Position numbers and translations under genes: made by a program. 64,000 nt of DNA from Rhodococcus jostii NBRC 16295 (GTDB taxonomy: Bacteria; Actinomycetota; Actinomycetes; Mycobacteriales; Mycobacteriaceae): assembly GCF_001894825.1 (NCBI RefSeq), contig NZ_BCWY01000057.1:1-64000 (forward strand). The letters are read 5' to 3'. The notes under the pieces were generated by a model, which saw only the letters and a list, made by a program, of their open reading frames with translations, did no database searches and was not told the origin of the DNA. Positions 37,621 through 46,101 of the stretch are shown in pieces (position 1 is the stretch's first letter; every line of letters begins with the position of its first letter).

Positions 37621-38370
37621 GTGAGTCTCGAAGGCCGCAGCATCCTCGTCACCGGGGCAGGGCGGGGTCTCGGCCTCGCCCTGGCCCGCCGGCTCGGGGA
37701 GGACGGCGCCACCCTGTGGCTCGCCGACATCCGCGAGGACTGGGGTGAGGACGCCGCGGAAAGCCTGCGCGCCGACGGCGTCAAGGCGCAGTTCGTCCGG
37801 GTCGATCTCCGCGACGCGGAGTCGGTCGACGCGATGGCGGCCACCGTCACCTCCGGTGGCCCGCTGTACGGGCTCGTCAACAACGCGGCCCTCGCGGACG
37901 GTGTGGGCGGCAAACCGATTCACGAACTCGACATAGACGAGTGGGACCGGGTGCTGGGCGTCAACCTGCGCGGCACGTTCCTCGTGAGCAGGGCGATCGT
38001 TCCCTCCATCATCGGGAACGGAGGCGGACGAATCGTCACCATCGGCTCCGACGCCGCCCTGTACGGTTCGCCCCGCCTCGCGCACTACATCGCCTCCAAG
38101 GGCGGGGTGGCCGCGCTGACCCGCGCCATGTCCCGCGACCTCGGCCCGCACGGCATCACCGTCAACACCGTCTCGCCCGGACTGACCGAAAGCGAATCGG
38201 CACAGAAGGTTCCGGAACACCGGCACGAGCTGTACCGCCTCAACCGTGCGCTGGATCGCCCGCAGCAACCGTCGGATCTCGTCGGCGCCGTCGCGTTCCT
38301 GATGGGACCCGAGGCGTCGTACATCACCGGTCAGCAACTCGTCGTCAACGGCGGATTCGTCCTGCACTAG
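37621..38370 (+). CDS. Short-chain dehydrogenase/reductase
   Basis: A 249-residue classical SDR with TGAGRGLG (11-18), NNAAL, catalytic Ser in GSDAALYG, YIASK and SPGLTESE. All catalytic residues are present. It starts at GTG 37621, two bases after the cupin stop. In meta-cleavage-type operons such enzymes oxidise a dihydrodiol or a side-chain alcohol. Substrate not determined. Confidence 0.86.
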   Translation: MSLEGRSILVTGAGRGLGLALARRLGEDGATLWLADIREDWGEDAAESLRADGVKAQFVRVDLRDAESVDAMAATVTSGGPLYGLVNNAALADGVGGKPIHELDIDEWDRVLGVNLRGTFLVSRAIVPSIIGNGGGRIVTIGSDAALYGSPRLAHYIASKGGVAALTRAMSRDLGPHGITVNTVSPGLTESESAQKVPEHRHELYRLNRALDRPQQPSDLVGAVAFLMGPEASYITGQQLVVNGGFVLH

Positions 38371-38386
38371 AGAAGGGGACCACGTC

Positions 38387-39169
38387 GTGGACCTGCAACT
38401 GAAAGACCGCACCCACCTGGTGACCGGCGGCAGCTCGGGAGTCGGGCTCGCCACCGTCGCGATGCTGCTCGAGGAAGGTGCCAACGTCGTCACCTGTGCG
38501 CGCGACCGCGACCGGCTCGACTCCGTCATCGCGCCGCTGCCCGGCAGCGAGCGTGTCCTGACCGCGTCCTGCGACGTGCGGGACCCGGCGGCGGTCGCCG
38601 CACTCGTCGAGGCGGGTGTCGAGCGGTTCGGCGGCCTCGACGGTCTGGTCAACAACGCAGGCAAGTCCCGCATGGTTCCGCGCGGCGAGGCGACCCTCGA
38701 CGACTGGCGCGACGAACTCGACCTCAAGTTCTCCAGCGTCCTCAACACCGTCGAGGCCGCCCTGCCGCTGCTGCGCAAGTCCGACGCCGCGGCCATCGTC
38801 AACATCTCGGCGGTGCTCGCACGTCAGCCCGAGCCTCGGCTGGTCACCACCAGCGCCGCGCGGGCCGGGCTGCTGAACCTCAGCAAGTCGCTGTCGCTCG
38901 AACTCGCCGCCGACGGCATCCGCGTCAACTCGGTGTCGCTCGGACTGGTCGACACCGGCCAGTGGCGGCGCCGGTTCGAGGAATCCGGCACCGACGCCAC
39001 CTTCGCCGAATGGGAAGCGGAAATCGCCCAGGACCGCGGCATCGGCCTCGGCCGGTTCGGCCGCGCCGACGAAGTGGCCGCCATGATCGTGACCCTGCTG
39101 TCTCCCCGCTCGTCGTATGTGACGGGCACCAGCCTCGACGTCTGCGGAGGCGTCGCGCGCTATGTCTGA
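38387..39169 (+). CDS. SDR-fold protein with degenerate active site
   Basis: A 260-residue SDR-fold protein. The NAD(P) site TGGSSGVG (13-20) and VNNAGKSR are intact, but the YxxxK catalytic pair is replaced: the region reads VTTSAARAGLLN, with Thr155 at the Tyr position and Arg159 at the Lys position. It also has SAVLARQPEPR after the catalytic Ser position. It may be an isomerase-, lyase- or carrier-like SDR, or use other residues. GTG 38387 is preceded by AGAAGGGG. The same operon encodes a normal SDR just upstream. Confidence 0.83.
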   Translation: MDLQLKDRTHLVTGGSSGVGLATVAMLLEEGANVVTCARDRDRLDSVIAPLPGSERVLTASCDVRDPAAVAALVEAGVERFGGLDGLVNNAGKSRMVPRGEATLDDWRDELDLKFSSVLNTVEAALPLLRKSDAAAIVNISAVLARQPEPRLVTTSAARAGLLNLSKSLSLELAADGIRVNSVSLGLVDTGQWRRRFEESGTDATFAEWEAEIAQDRGIGLGRFGRADEVAAMIVTLLSPRSSYVTGTSLDVCGGVARYV

Positions 39170-39179
39170 GAGGAACACC

Positions 39180-40829
39180 ATGTCCGTAGGAAATGACAAG
39201 CGGGTGGGTAATGGCGGCGACCTGCTCGTCCAGGTGCTGCGCGAGGCCGGTGTCGACACTGTGTTCGGCATCGTGAGCGTCCACAACCAGCCCCTGGTGC
39301 AGGCGGTCAGCAAGCACCTGCGGTTCGTGCCGGTCCGGCACGAGGCCACCGCGGTCAGTGCGGCGGACGGCTACGCCCGGGCCACCGGCGGACTCGGCTG
39401 CGCGCTCACGAGCACCGGCACCGGCGCCGGCAACGCGGCGGGTTCGCTGATCGAATCCCTCAGTGCCGGAACGTCGGTGCTGCACGTGACCGGCAACGTC
39501 GAGAGCCGCTACCTCGGTTCGGGTCGCGGGTTCATCCACGAGACCAAGGATCAGCTGGGCATGCTGACGGCGACGTCGAAGCAGGCCGCCACCATCCTCG
39601 ACACCGACAGCGCCGGAAAGGTGTTGCGGGAAGGCGTCGCCGCCGCCCTCGCCGCGCCCGGTGGGCCGGCAAGCATCGAATGGCCGATCGACCTGCAGTA
39701 CGCGGAACACGTCATCGACGTGGTCGAGCCGGTCGTCGAACCGTCGCGGACGACGGACTCCGACGAACTCGCGGTCGCCTTCGCCCTGCTGCGGTCGGCG
39801 GAACGCCCCGTGATCTGGGCGGGCGGCGGCGTCGCCCGCGCCGGCACGGAGCTGACCGCGCTGGTGGAGCGGTGGGGAGTCCCGTTGCTCACCAGCAACT
39901 CCGGTCGCGGCGCCGTGCCCGAGGACCACGAACTGTGCATCGGCAACTACGGCAACACCCCCGCCGGCCGGGCACTCCTCCAGGACGCCGATCTGCTGCT
40001 GTCGCTGGGAACGCACTTCCGGTCCAACGAGACCGGCGACTACTCGATGCCTGTCCCGGACGTGCACGTGCAGGTCGACCTCGACACCGCCGCCCTCGGC
40101 CGGGTCTACCCGGCGCAGGCCGGCGTGACCGCCGACGTCGCGTCGTTCCTCCGGCAACTGTCCGAACTGGCGCCGGTCGACGCGTCGTGGACCGAACGGG
40201 CCCGCGCCACCAGGGAACTGGTGCGTAGCAAGCAGCGCGCCGGACTCGGCGACCACGCCGTGCTGTGCGATGCCGTCCGCGCCGCGTTCCCGAACCATTC
40301 CGTGGTCGCCCGCGACGTCACCATCGCGTCGAGTTCCTGGGGCAACCGGCTGCTGCCGATGTTCGACCCCAAGTCGAACGTCTTCCCCCGCGGCGGCGGC
40401 ATCGGGCAGGGCCTCGGCATGGCGATCGGTTCCGCGCTGGCCGACGAAACCCGCCCCACGCTGGCGCTCGTCGGCGACGGCGGTCTGGCCGTGCACTTCG
40501 GCGAAGTCCTCACCATGGCGCAGGAGAAGCCGTGGCTGGTACTGCTCGTCTTCAACGACGGCGGCTACGGCGTGCTGCGGAACATGCAGAAGGGCGGCGG
40601 CGAAGACACCTACGCCGTCGACCTCGTCACCCCCGATTTCCCGTTGCTCGCCCAGTCGATCGGAATTCCGTACCTGCGGATCGGTGGCGCCACCGAGGCG
40701 CACGACGTGCTCGCCGACGCCGTGTCCCGCCAGGCCCCGGTGATCGTCGAGGTCGACCTCGCCGCCTACGGCGAGATGCCGGCGCCGTTCACGCCGCCCG
40801 TGACCGTTCCCGGAAAGGATCCCCGATGA
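39180..40829 (+). CDS. Thiamine-diphosphate-dependent enzyme (decarboxylase/lyase family)
   Basis: A 549-residue three-domain ThDP protein. The cofactor-activating glutamate is E55 in PVRHEATAVSAADGYAR. The ThDP motif is GDGGLAVHFGEV followed by VFNDGGYGV, and GRGAVPEDHE marks the middle domain. The layout fits benzoylformate decarboxylase, acetolactate synthase or C-C hydrolases such as cyclohexanedione hydrolase. With an aldehyde dehydrogenase under the same regulator, decarboxylation of a 2-oxo acid to an aldehyde is an attractive idea. ATG 39180 follows GAGAGGA. Confidence 0.84.
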   Translation: MSVGNDKRVGNGGDLLVQVLREAGVDTVFGIVSVHNQPLVQAVSKHLRFVPVRHEATAVSAADGYARATGGLGCALTSTGTGAGNAAGSLIESLSAGTSVLHVTGNVESRYLGSGRGFIHETKDQLGMLTATSKQAATILDTDSAGKVLREGVAAALAAPGGPASIEWPIDLQYAEHVIDVVEPVVEPSRTTDSDELAVAFALLRSAERPVIWAGGGVARAGTELTALVERWGVPLLTSNSGRGAVPEDHELCIGNYGNTPAGRALLQDADLLLSLGTHFRSNETGDYSMPVPDVHVQVDLDTAALGRVYPAQAGVTADVASFLRQLSELAPVDASWTERARATRELVRSKQRAGLGDHAVLCDAVRAAFPNHSVVARDVTIASSSWGNRLLPMFDPKSNVFPRGGGIGQGLGMAIGSALADETRPTLALVGDGGLAVHFGEVLTMAQEKPWLVLLVFNDGGYGVLRNMQKGGGEDTYAVDLVTPDFPLLAQSIGIPYLRIGGATEAHDVLADAVSRQAPVIVEVDLAAYGEMPAPFTPPVTVPGKDPR

Positions 40830-41956
40830 CCACCATTGCCGTCTGCGGAGGCGGAATCGGCGGACTCGCCACCGCTCTCGCGCTGCAGAAATTCGGCCTC
40901 GACGTCCGCGTCTACGAGCAGACGAAGCAGTTCGCGCGCGTCGGCGCCGACATCAATCTCACCCCGAACGCCGTCCGGGCCCTCGACGGCCTCGGTGTCG
41001 GGCCGGCCATCCGCGAATCCGCAGCCCGGCCTCAGTTCCGGATCAGCCGCACGTGGGACACCGGCGTCGAGACGTCGCGACTTCCGATGGGTGACACCGC
41101 GGAACAGCAGTACGGCGCACCGCAGTTGACGATGCACCGCGGCGACCTCATGACCGCCCTCGAAAACCGGCTGCCCGCGGGGATCGTCGAGATGGGCCGC
41201 CGGGTGAGCGGCATCGTCGACGGCCGCATCGAATTCACCGACGGCAGTGCGGCGTCCGCAGATGTGATCGTCGGTGCCGACGGCATCCACTCCGCGGTCC
41301 GAACCGCGCTGCTCGGACGGGACCAGCCGACGTTCACCGGCGTCGTCGCGTTCCGTGCCGTCGTCCCCACCGAACGCATCGGCGAACTGCCGAACCTCGA
41401 CTGCTTCACCAAATGGTGGGGGCCGGACCCGTCGACCCAGATCGTCACGTTCCCGCTCAACCAGGGCAAGGACATCTTCGTCTTCGCGACCTGCGCGCAG
41501 GACGAGTGGACCGAGGAGTCGTGGACCACACCCGGTTCCGTCACCGAACTCCGCGAGCTGTACCGCGACTTCCACCCCGACGCCCGCGCCCTCCTCGACG
41601 CCTGCGACGACGTCCTGAAGTCCGCTCTCTACGTGCGCGACCCACTCGACTCGTGGACCGACGGCCGGTCCGTACTCCTCGGCGACGCCGCGCACCCGAT
41701 GATGCCGTTCATGGCCCAGGGGGCCGGCATGGCCATCGAAGACGCCGTCGTCCTGGCTCGCTGCCTGAGCCTGTTCGACGAACCCGCAGTCGCGCTGCAG
41801 ACGTATCAGCACACCCGCCTGCAGCGCACCTCACGCATCCAGCGCGGATCGCGATCCAACGAATGGCTCAAAGTCGCCGGCAACGGCGACTGGGTCTACG
41901 AATACGACGCCTGGCACGTGGCGTTGGAATTGGCCACGGTTCGAACGGACGCATAG
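40826..41956 (+). CDS. FAD-dependent monooxygenase, NicC/salicylate hydroxylase-like
   Basis: A 376-residue class A flavin hydroxylase. GGGIGGL (9-15) binds FAD, GADGIHSAVR is the DG motif, and GDAAHPMMPFMAQGAGMAIEDA the GD motif. The order KWW near 190, MAQGA and a WVYEYD-type C-terminus recalls 6-hydroxynicotinate 3-monooxygenase (NicC), which hydroxylates with loss of a carboxyl group. It should therefore produce a diol from a hydroxy-carboxylated ring, feeding the extradiol dioxygenase. The ATG overlaps the ThDP gene stop (ATGA). Confidence 0.85.
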   Translation: MTTIAVCGGGIGGLATALALQKFGLDVRVYEQTKQFARVGADINLTPNAVRALDGLGVGPAIRESAARPQFRISRTWDTGVETSRLPMGDTAEQQYGAPQLTMHRGDLMTALENRLPAGIVEMGRRVSGIVDGRIEFTDGSAASADVIVGADGIHSAVRTALLGRDQPTFTGVVAFRAVVPTERIGELPNLDCFTKWWGPDPSTQIVTFPLNQGKDIFVFATCAQDEWTEESWTTPGSVTELRELYRDFHPDARALLDACDDVLKSALYVRDPLDSWTDGRSVLLGDAAHPMMPFMAQGAGMAIEDAVVLARCLSLFDEPAVALQTYQHTRLQRTSRIQRGSRSNEWLKVAGNGDWVYEYDAWHVALELATVRTDA

Positions 41957-43105
41957 ATGGAACCCCTTCGCCAGCCTGCGCTGTCGAGGCGCCGCGCGCT
42001 CGCCCTGCTGGGCTCCGCTGCCACTGCCGTCGCTGCGACGAGCTGCGCGCACCATCCCTCGGATTCGCAACCGAGCGGCGCGACGCCACCGGATGCGTAC
42101 GAGTTGACCGGTGACGTCGACGGATACGCAACCACACTGATTCTGCTCGGAACGGCAGCCGGACCCATCGCCGTGCCGGGGCGGAGCGGCACGGCCAGTG
42201 TGCTCGTCGTCGGCGACCGACCGTATCTGATCGACGCGGGACCGTGGTCGAGCCGAAAGCTGATCCAGGCGGGCATCGATGCGGACTCGCTCGGGGGTGT
42301 CTTCGTCACGCACATGCACAGCGATCACATCGCCGACTTGTTCAACGTCTTCTGGCTGCCGGGCGGGACACCGTCCTACACGTTCCGCAACGTGGTGCCG
42401 GTATACGGCCCCGGCTCGGCGGGCAGATTGGCGACGCCCCGCGGTGGCAAGAGCATTCCGATCCAGAGTCCGGCCTCGCCGACTCCAGGCCTCACCGACC
42501 TGTTCACGGGTGTGCTCGACGCATTCGCCTACGACATCAACATTCGCAACGCGGAAAAGGGCGCCCAGTCCGACTACGGGCAGCGGTTGTCGCTGCACGA
42601 CGTACTGCCGCCGGAGTCGGCGGGAGCGTCCCCCGACAACACGGCACCGGATATGGAGCCCTTCCCGGTGTTCGAAGACGACCGGGTCCGTGTCACCGCA
42701 ACGCTGGTTCCGCACGGTCCGGTCTATCCGTCGCTGGCGTACCGTTTCGACACGGAGGACGGTGCCGTCACGTTCTCCGGAGACACCGCGAAATCGCCGA
42801 ATGTCGTCCGGCTCGCGCGAGGATCCGACATCCTCGTCCACGAGGTGATCGACGTCGACTTCTACGCCGAGACTTCAGGTCCCGCGTTGGTCGAGCACAT
42901 GATTCACGCGCACACCACCGCCCAGGACGTCGGACGGGTCGCCACGGACGCGGGTGTCCGCCAGGTGGTTCTCTCCCACATCGGACCGGGCGACCCCAGA
43001 CAGGTCACCGACGACCAGTGGGAACGCGGCGTGACGTCCACCTTCTCCGGCGCTGTCACGGTCGGCCACGACCTCGTCCAGCTCGGCGTCGGGCAACGCC
43101 GCTGA
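41957..43105 (+). CDS. Exported metallo-beta-lactamase-fold lipoprotein (arylsulfatase/RNase Z-like)
   Basis: A 382-residue protein. The N-terminus SRRRALALLGSAATAV is a twin-arginine-like signal, ending in a lipobox-like AATSC with C30. The MBL zinc motif is THMHSDH (118-124), followed by SGDTAKSPN and LSHIGPGDP. Together these indicate a cell-surface hydrolase of the arylsulfatase/RNase Z-like MBL group. It starts directly after the monooxygenase stop. It may release an aromatic from a conjugate (sulfate or phosphoester) outside the cell; this is inference. Confidence 0.83.
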   Translation: MEPLRQPALSRRRALALLGSAATAVAATSCAHHPSDSQPSGATPPDAYELTGDVDGYATTLILLGTAAGPIAVPGRSGTASVLVVGDRPYLIDAGPWSSRKLIQAGIDADSLGGVFVTHMHSDHIADLFNVFWLPGGTPSYTFRNVVPVYGPGSAGRLATPRGGKSIPIQSPASPTPGLTDLFTGVLDAFAYDINIRNAEKGAQSDYGQRLSLHDVLPPESAGASPDNTAPDMEPFPVFEDDRVRVTATLVPHGPVYPSLAYRFDTEDGAVTFSGDTAKSPNVVRLARGSDILVHEVIDVDFYAETSGPALVEHMIHAHTTAQDVGRVATDAGVRQVVLSHIGPGDPRQVTDDQWERGVTSTFSGAVTVGHDLVQLGVGQRR

Positions 43106-43151
43106 CTCCAGCAGGAACCTTGCGCTCGGCCGCTGTCCCGGGAAGGCTTGT

Positions 43152-43174
43152 GATCACGACACCGTGACGTGATC
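43152..43174. promoter_or_regulatory. Inverted repeat GATCACG-N9-CGTGATC before the diiron MBL gene
   Basis: A perfect 7-bp inverted repeat with a 9-base spacer, ending ten bases before the next start codon. It differs from the MarR box, so this gene may have separate control. It could also be an RNA hairpin masking the ribosome site GGAGCC. Confidence 0.4.
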
Positions 43175-43184
43175 GGAGCCAGGG

Positions 43185-43919
43185 ATGGACACGACGATTA
43201 CCGAGATCGCACCCGACATCTACCGGCTGTCCACGTATCTGGACGAGCCCAACCTGATCATGAATCAGTTCCTCGTCGACGGTGAGGAAGCGCTGCTGTT
43301 CCACACCGGTCAGCGTGCGCTGTTCCCATCGGTGTCCGAGGCGGTCGGCCGGCTGATTCCCCTCGACCGGCTGCGGTGGATCACGTTCGGGCACGTCGAG
43401 GCCGATGAGTGCGGGGCGATGAACTCGTGGCTGGCGGCGGCGCCGAACGCCGAGGTCGCGCACGGGGCGATGGGGTGCTTCGTGCAGGTCAACGACCTGG
43501 CTGATCGCGCGCCGCGCCCGTTGCAGCACGGCGACGTGATGGAGACGGGCACCCGGCGGGTCCGTCACCTCGACACCCCACATGTTCCCCACGGGTGGGA
43601 CGCCGGACTGATGTTCGAGGAGACGACGCAGACACTGTTCACCGGCGACCTGTTCACCGCGTTCGGTCATCACCCGCCGAGCACGGAGGAGGAGATGGTC
43701 GGGCCGGCGATCGCTGCGGAGGACATGGGGAGCGCGACGTGCCTGACGCCGGCGCTCGGGCCCACGATCCGGGACCTCGCCGATCTGGAACCCCTCGTGC
43801 TGGCGCCGATGCACGCGCCGGTGTTCGCCGGTGACTGCGTGCAGAGTCTCCACGACCTCGCGACTGCGTACGAGGGGCTCTTCACCGCCGCACAGGAGAG
43901 GTTTCGCGCCGAGGCCTGA
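43185..43919 (+). CDS. Oxygen-binding diiron MBL-fold protein (flavodiiron-like, no flavodoxin)
   Basis: A 244-residue metallo-beta-lactamase-fold protein related to the ODP domain of flavodiiron proteins. Putative ligands are H70, E72 and D74 (FGHVEADECG), H133/H136 (TPHVPHGWD), D155 (FTGDLFTAFG) and H210 (APMHAPVF). The flavodiiron HxExDH motif ends in Glu (E75) instead of His. There is no C-terminal flavodoxin. Roles in oxygen or NO sensing or reduction are possible. The gene ends 12 bases before an IS element. Confidence 0.8.
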   Translation: MDTTITEIAPDIYRLSTYLDEPNLIMNQFLVDGEEALLFHTGQRALFPSVSEAVGRLIPLDRLRWITFGHVEADECGAMNSWLAAAPNAEVAHGAMGCFVQVNDLADRAPRPLQHGDVMETGTRRVRHLDTPHVPHGWDAGLMFEETTQTLFTGDLFTAFGHHPPSTEEEMVGPAIAAEDMGSATCLTPALGPTIRDLADLEPLVLAPMHAPVFAGDCVQSLHDLATAYEGLFTAAQERFRAEA

Positions 43920-43931
43920 CGCGCATCTCCT

Positions 43932-45547
43932 GCACTAAGCTTGTCGTTTAACCTCGGCCATCGCGTGGGGCAGTTGGTGCTGGTGTTGTTCGGCGTGTCG
44001 CCGCGGCATGAGGCGACCACCGCCTGATCATCTTGAGGTTCCTTCCACAGAACTTTCGAGACGAAAACAGGCGGTGACCGTGAGTATCAGTGTGCCCGAT
44101 CGGTGGGCGGTCGGGGAAGAATCGGTCCCCGATCCGCGTGTCGACCTGGTGTCGTTCCGCGAAGAGTACTACCGGTGTCTTCCGACCCGAGGTGATGCAT
44201 TGTTCGAGTTGACCGATGCGCTGCTGTGTGCGGGCACCGCGGTTCGCACCCTGGTCGAGTTGTCACTGGCCGCCGAGCATCGGCGCGGTCACGGCGCCCT
44301 GTACGACGCAATCAACTGCGGCAGAGTAGATTTCACTCGGCTGCGCCGCGCCCTCGGCGGGCTGACGATCCCGTGTGATCGTGGCGGCCGGATCGTTCTG
44401 GCCGTCGATGTCAGTGCCTGGTTGCGCCCGGATGCACCGACGAGTCCGCAGCGCGGGTTCTGCCACGTCTACGGCCGCGGGAAGAATCAGGCGCAGCTGA
44501 TCCCGGGGTGGCCGTATTCGTTCGTCGCCGCACTCGAGACCGGGCGTACCTCGTGGACGTCGGTGCTCGACGCGGTCCGCTTGCGCCCCGACGATGACGA
44601 AACCGCTGTGACGGCGACCCAGGTGCGTGAAGTGATCACGCGGTTGCGCGAGGCCGGGCACCACCGCGACGGCGACCCGGACATTCTGCTGGTGTTCGAC
44701 GCCGGGTACGAGTTGGCGCGGTTGGCGTTCGTGCTCGCCGATCTCCCGGTGCAGGTGTTGGGCCGGATGCGTTCGGACCGGGTGCTGTGCTTCCCGGCGC
44801 CGCCACCGGGCCGTACTGGGCGCCCACCCCGGCACGGCCCCGAGTTTCGATTCGCCGACCCGATTACGTGGCCTGCACCCGAGACCACCTCGAGCACCGA
44901 GACGGACCGATACGGCACAGCCTCCGCTTCGGCGTGGAATCGGTTGCACCCGCGACTCGTTCATCGTGGCTCGTGGGCTCAGCACCCGGGGCCGCCACCG
45001 ATCGTGGAAGGCACGGTGATCCGGTTGACCGTCGACCACCTTCCTGGGGACCGGCATCCCACCCCGGTGTGGCTGTGGTGCTCGGACCCGGGCGTCAGTG
45101 CCGACGATCTCGACCGGTTGTGGCAGCTGTTTCTGCGGCGCTTCGATCTCGAGCACACCTTCCGCTTCTTCAAGCAGACGTTGGGGTGGACCGCGCCTCG
45201 GCTCCGCAGTCCCGAGGCGGCCGACCGCTGGACCTGGATCGTGCTGGTGGCCTACGCCCAACTCCGGCTCGCCCGTCCCCTGGCCGAGGACCTACGCCGC
45301 CCGTGGGAACGGCCTGTCCCACCAACACGATTGACGCCGGCACGGGTTCGTCGAGGGTTTTCGCGCACCCGTGCGACGATGCCTGTTCCGGCCAGTGCAC
45401 CGAAACCCAGTCGACCCGGACCCGGACGCCCACCCGGATCGAAAAACACCCACCGCGCACCGCATCACCACGTGGGCAAACGCGCCGAAACCAAAGCTAG
45501 AAAACCCGTCGGGGCCGCCTGCCCAGGTTAAAAATCAAGCTAAGGGC
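43932..45547 (+). mobile_element. Complete insertion sequence, about 1.6 kb, with 23-bp imperfect terminal inverted repeats
   Basis: Left end 43932-43954 (GCACTAAGCTTG then TTTAACCT) and right end 45525-45547, whose complement reads GCCCTTAGCTTG then TTTAACCT, match at 18 of 23 bases. One transposase gene fills the interior and ends inside the right repeat. A target duplication is not evident by eye. The right end lies within the 3' end of a broken GAF-ANTAR gene. Confidence 0.82.
44080..45531 (+). CDS. Putative transposase (DDE type)
   Basis: A 483-residue protein counted from GTG 44080, with AGGCGG upstream; GTG 44074 or the more distant ATG 44008 are alternatives. It resembles a transposase family common in actinobacteria (NF041680-like). 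Candidate acidic triad: D110 (VLAVDVSAW), D207 (LVFDAGYE) and E358 (DLEHTFRFFKQ). The C-terminus is basic and low-complexity (GPGRPPGSKNTHR). The stop lies in the right terminal repeat. The gene appears intact, so the element may be active. Confidence 0.85.
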   Translation: MSISVPDRWAVGEESVPDPRVDLVSFREEYYRCLPTRGDALFELTDALLCAGTAVRTLVELSLAAEHRRGHGALYDAINCGRVDFTRLRRALGGLTIPCDRGGRIVLAVDVSAWLRPDAPTSPQRGFCHVYGRGKNQAQLIPGWPYSFVAALETGRTSWTSVLDAVRLRPDDDETAVTATQVREVITRLREAGHHRDGDPDILLVFDAGYELARLAFVLADLPVQVLGRMRSDRVLCFPAPPPGRTGRPPRHGPEFRFADPITWPAPETTSSTETDRYGTASASAWNRLHPRLVHRGSWAQHPGPPPIVEGTVIRLTVDHLPGDRHPTPVWLWCSDPGVSADDLDRLWQLFLRRFDLEHTFRFFKQTLGWTAPRLRSPEAADRWTWIVLVAYAQLRLARPLAEDLRRPWERPVPPTRLTPARVRRGFSRTRATMPVPASAPKPSRPGPGRPPGSKNTHRAPHHHVGKRAETKARKPVGAACPG

Positions 45548-45949
45548 GTCGGTCGGGGCCGCGCTCCACCACTCTCGTCGCGACCGTCGCGACCGGGGTG
45601 TTGCTGTCCTGGGAGATCTTCGCGAGCATCTCGAACGCCCGAACCGCGTCCACGTCGAAGCGTTCCATGATCATGCCCTTGGCCTGACCGAGGGGCCCTC
45701 GCCGAGCTTCTCCTGGATGCCGTCGAGCTGTTCGGGTAGGTCCGACGTCCCCGCCTGCGACGCGAAGGTCTTCTTCCCTTCGACGACGAGGATGCCGGCG
45801 CTGTCGGCACCGGACACCGTCGCGACGGCGGTGGCGGTCACGCGCCGGAGTGTGCGGTCGACGTCGTGCGGCAGGAAGAACTCGCGAGCGAGGTGGGCAA
45901 TCCTGCGTGTGAGATCCTCCGGTGCGCCTGGTTCATCCACAGCCGCCAC
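45540..45949 (-). pseudogene. Broken GAF-ANTAR regulator gene
   Basis: From GTG 45949 (AAGGAG upstream) the frame encodes a GAF-domain N-terminus (LTRRIAHLAREFF, ADSAGILVVEGKK) up to KLGEGP, then leaves frame and stops at TGA. In the next frame, from about 45697 downward, comes an ANTAR C-terminus (GQAKGMIMERFDVDAVRAF, SNTPVATVATRVVE). The middle of the GAF domain is missing. So an internal out-of-frame deletion joined the two ends. The ANTAR frame then stops at TAG within the IS right end, showing that the IS also cut off the 3' end. Intact relatives bind RNA as antiterminators. Confidence 0.8.
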
Positions 45950-46101
45950 CTCCTTACGTTCGTTGGGTTACCCGGCGGGTTCGGAACTAACCGACCACCG
46001 GTCTGATTAGCGGACACCCGTCCCTGGGCACCCTGCGGGCAGCGGACCGTACAGCAGCGATGCGGCGCCGATCCCACTGAAGTCCAGCGAGGAGCTACGC
46101 C

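Noticed and set aside
44008-44079. Longer transposase start at ATG 44008
   Set aside because: No ribosome site, and family-like sequence begins only after the GTG codons at 44074/44080.
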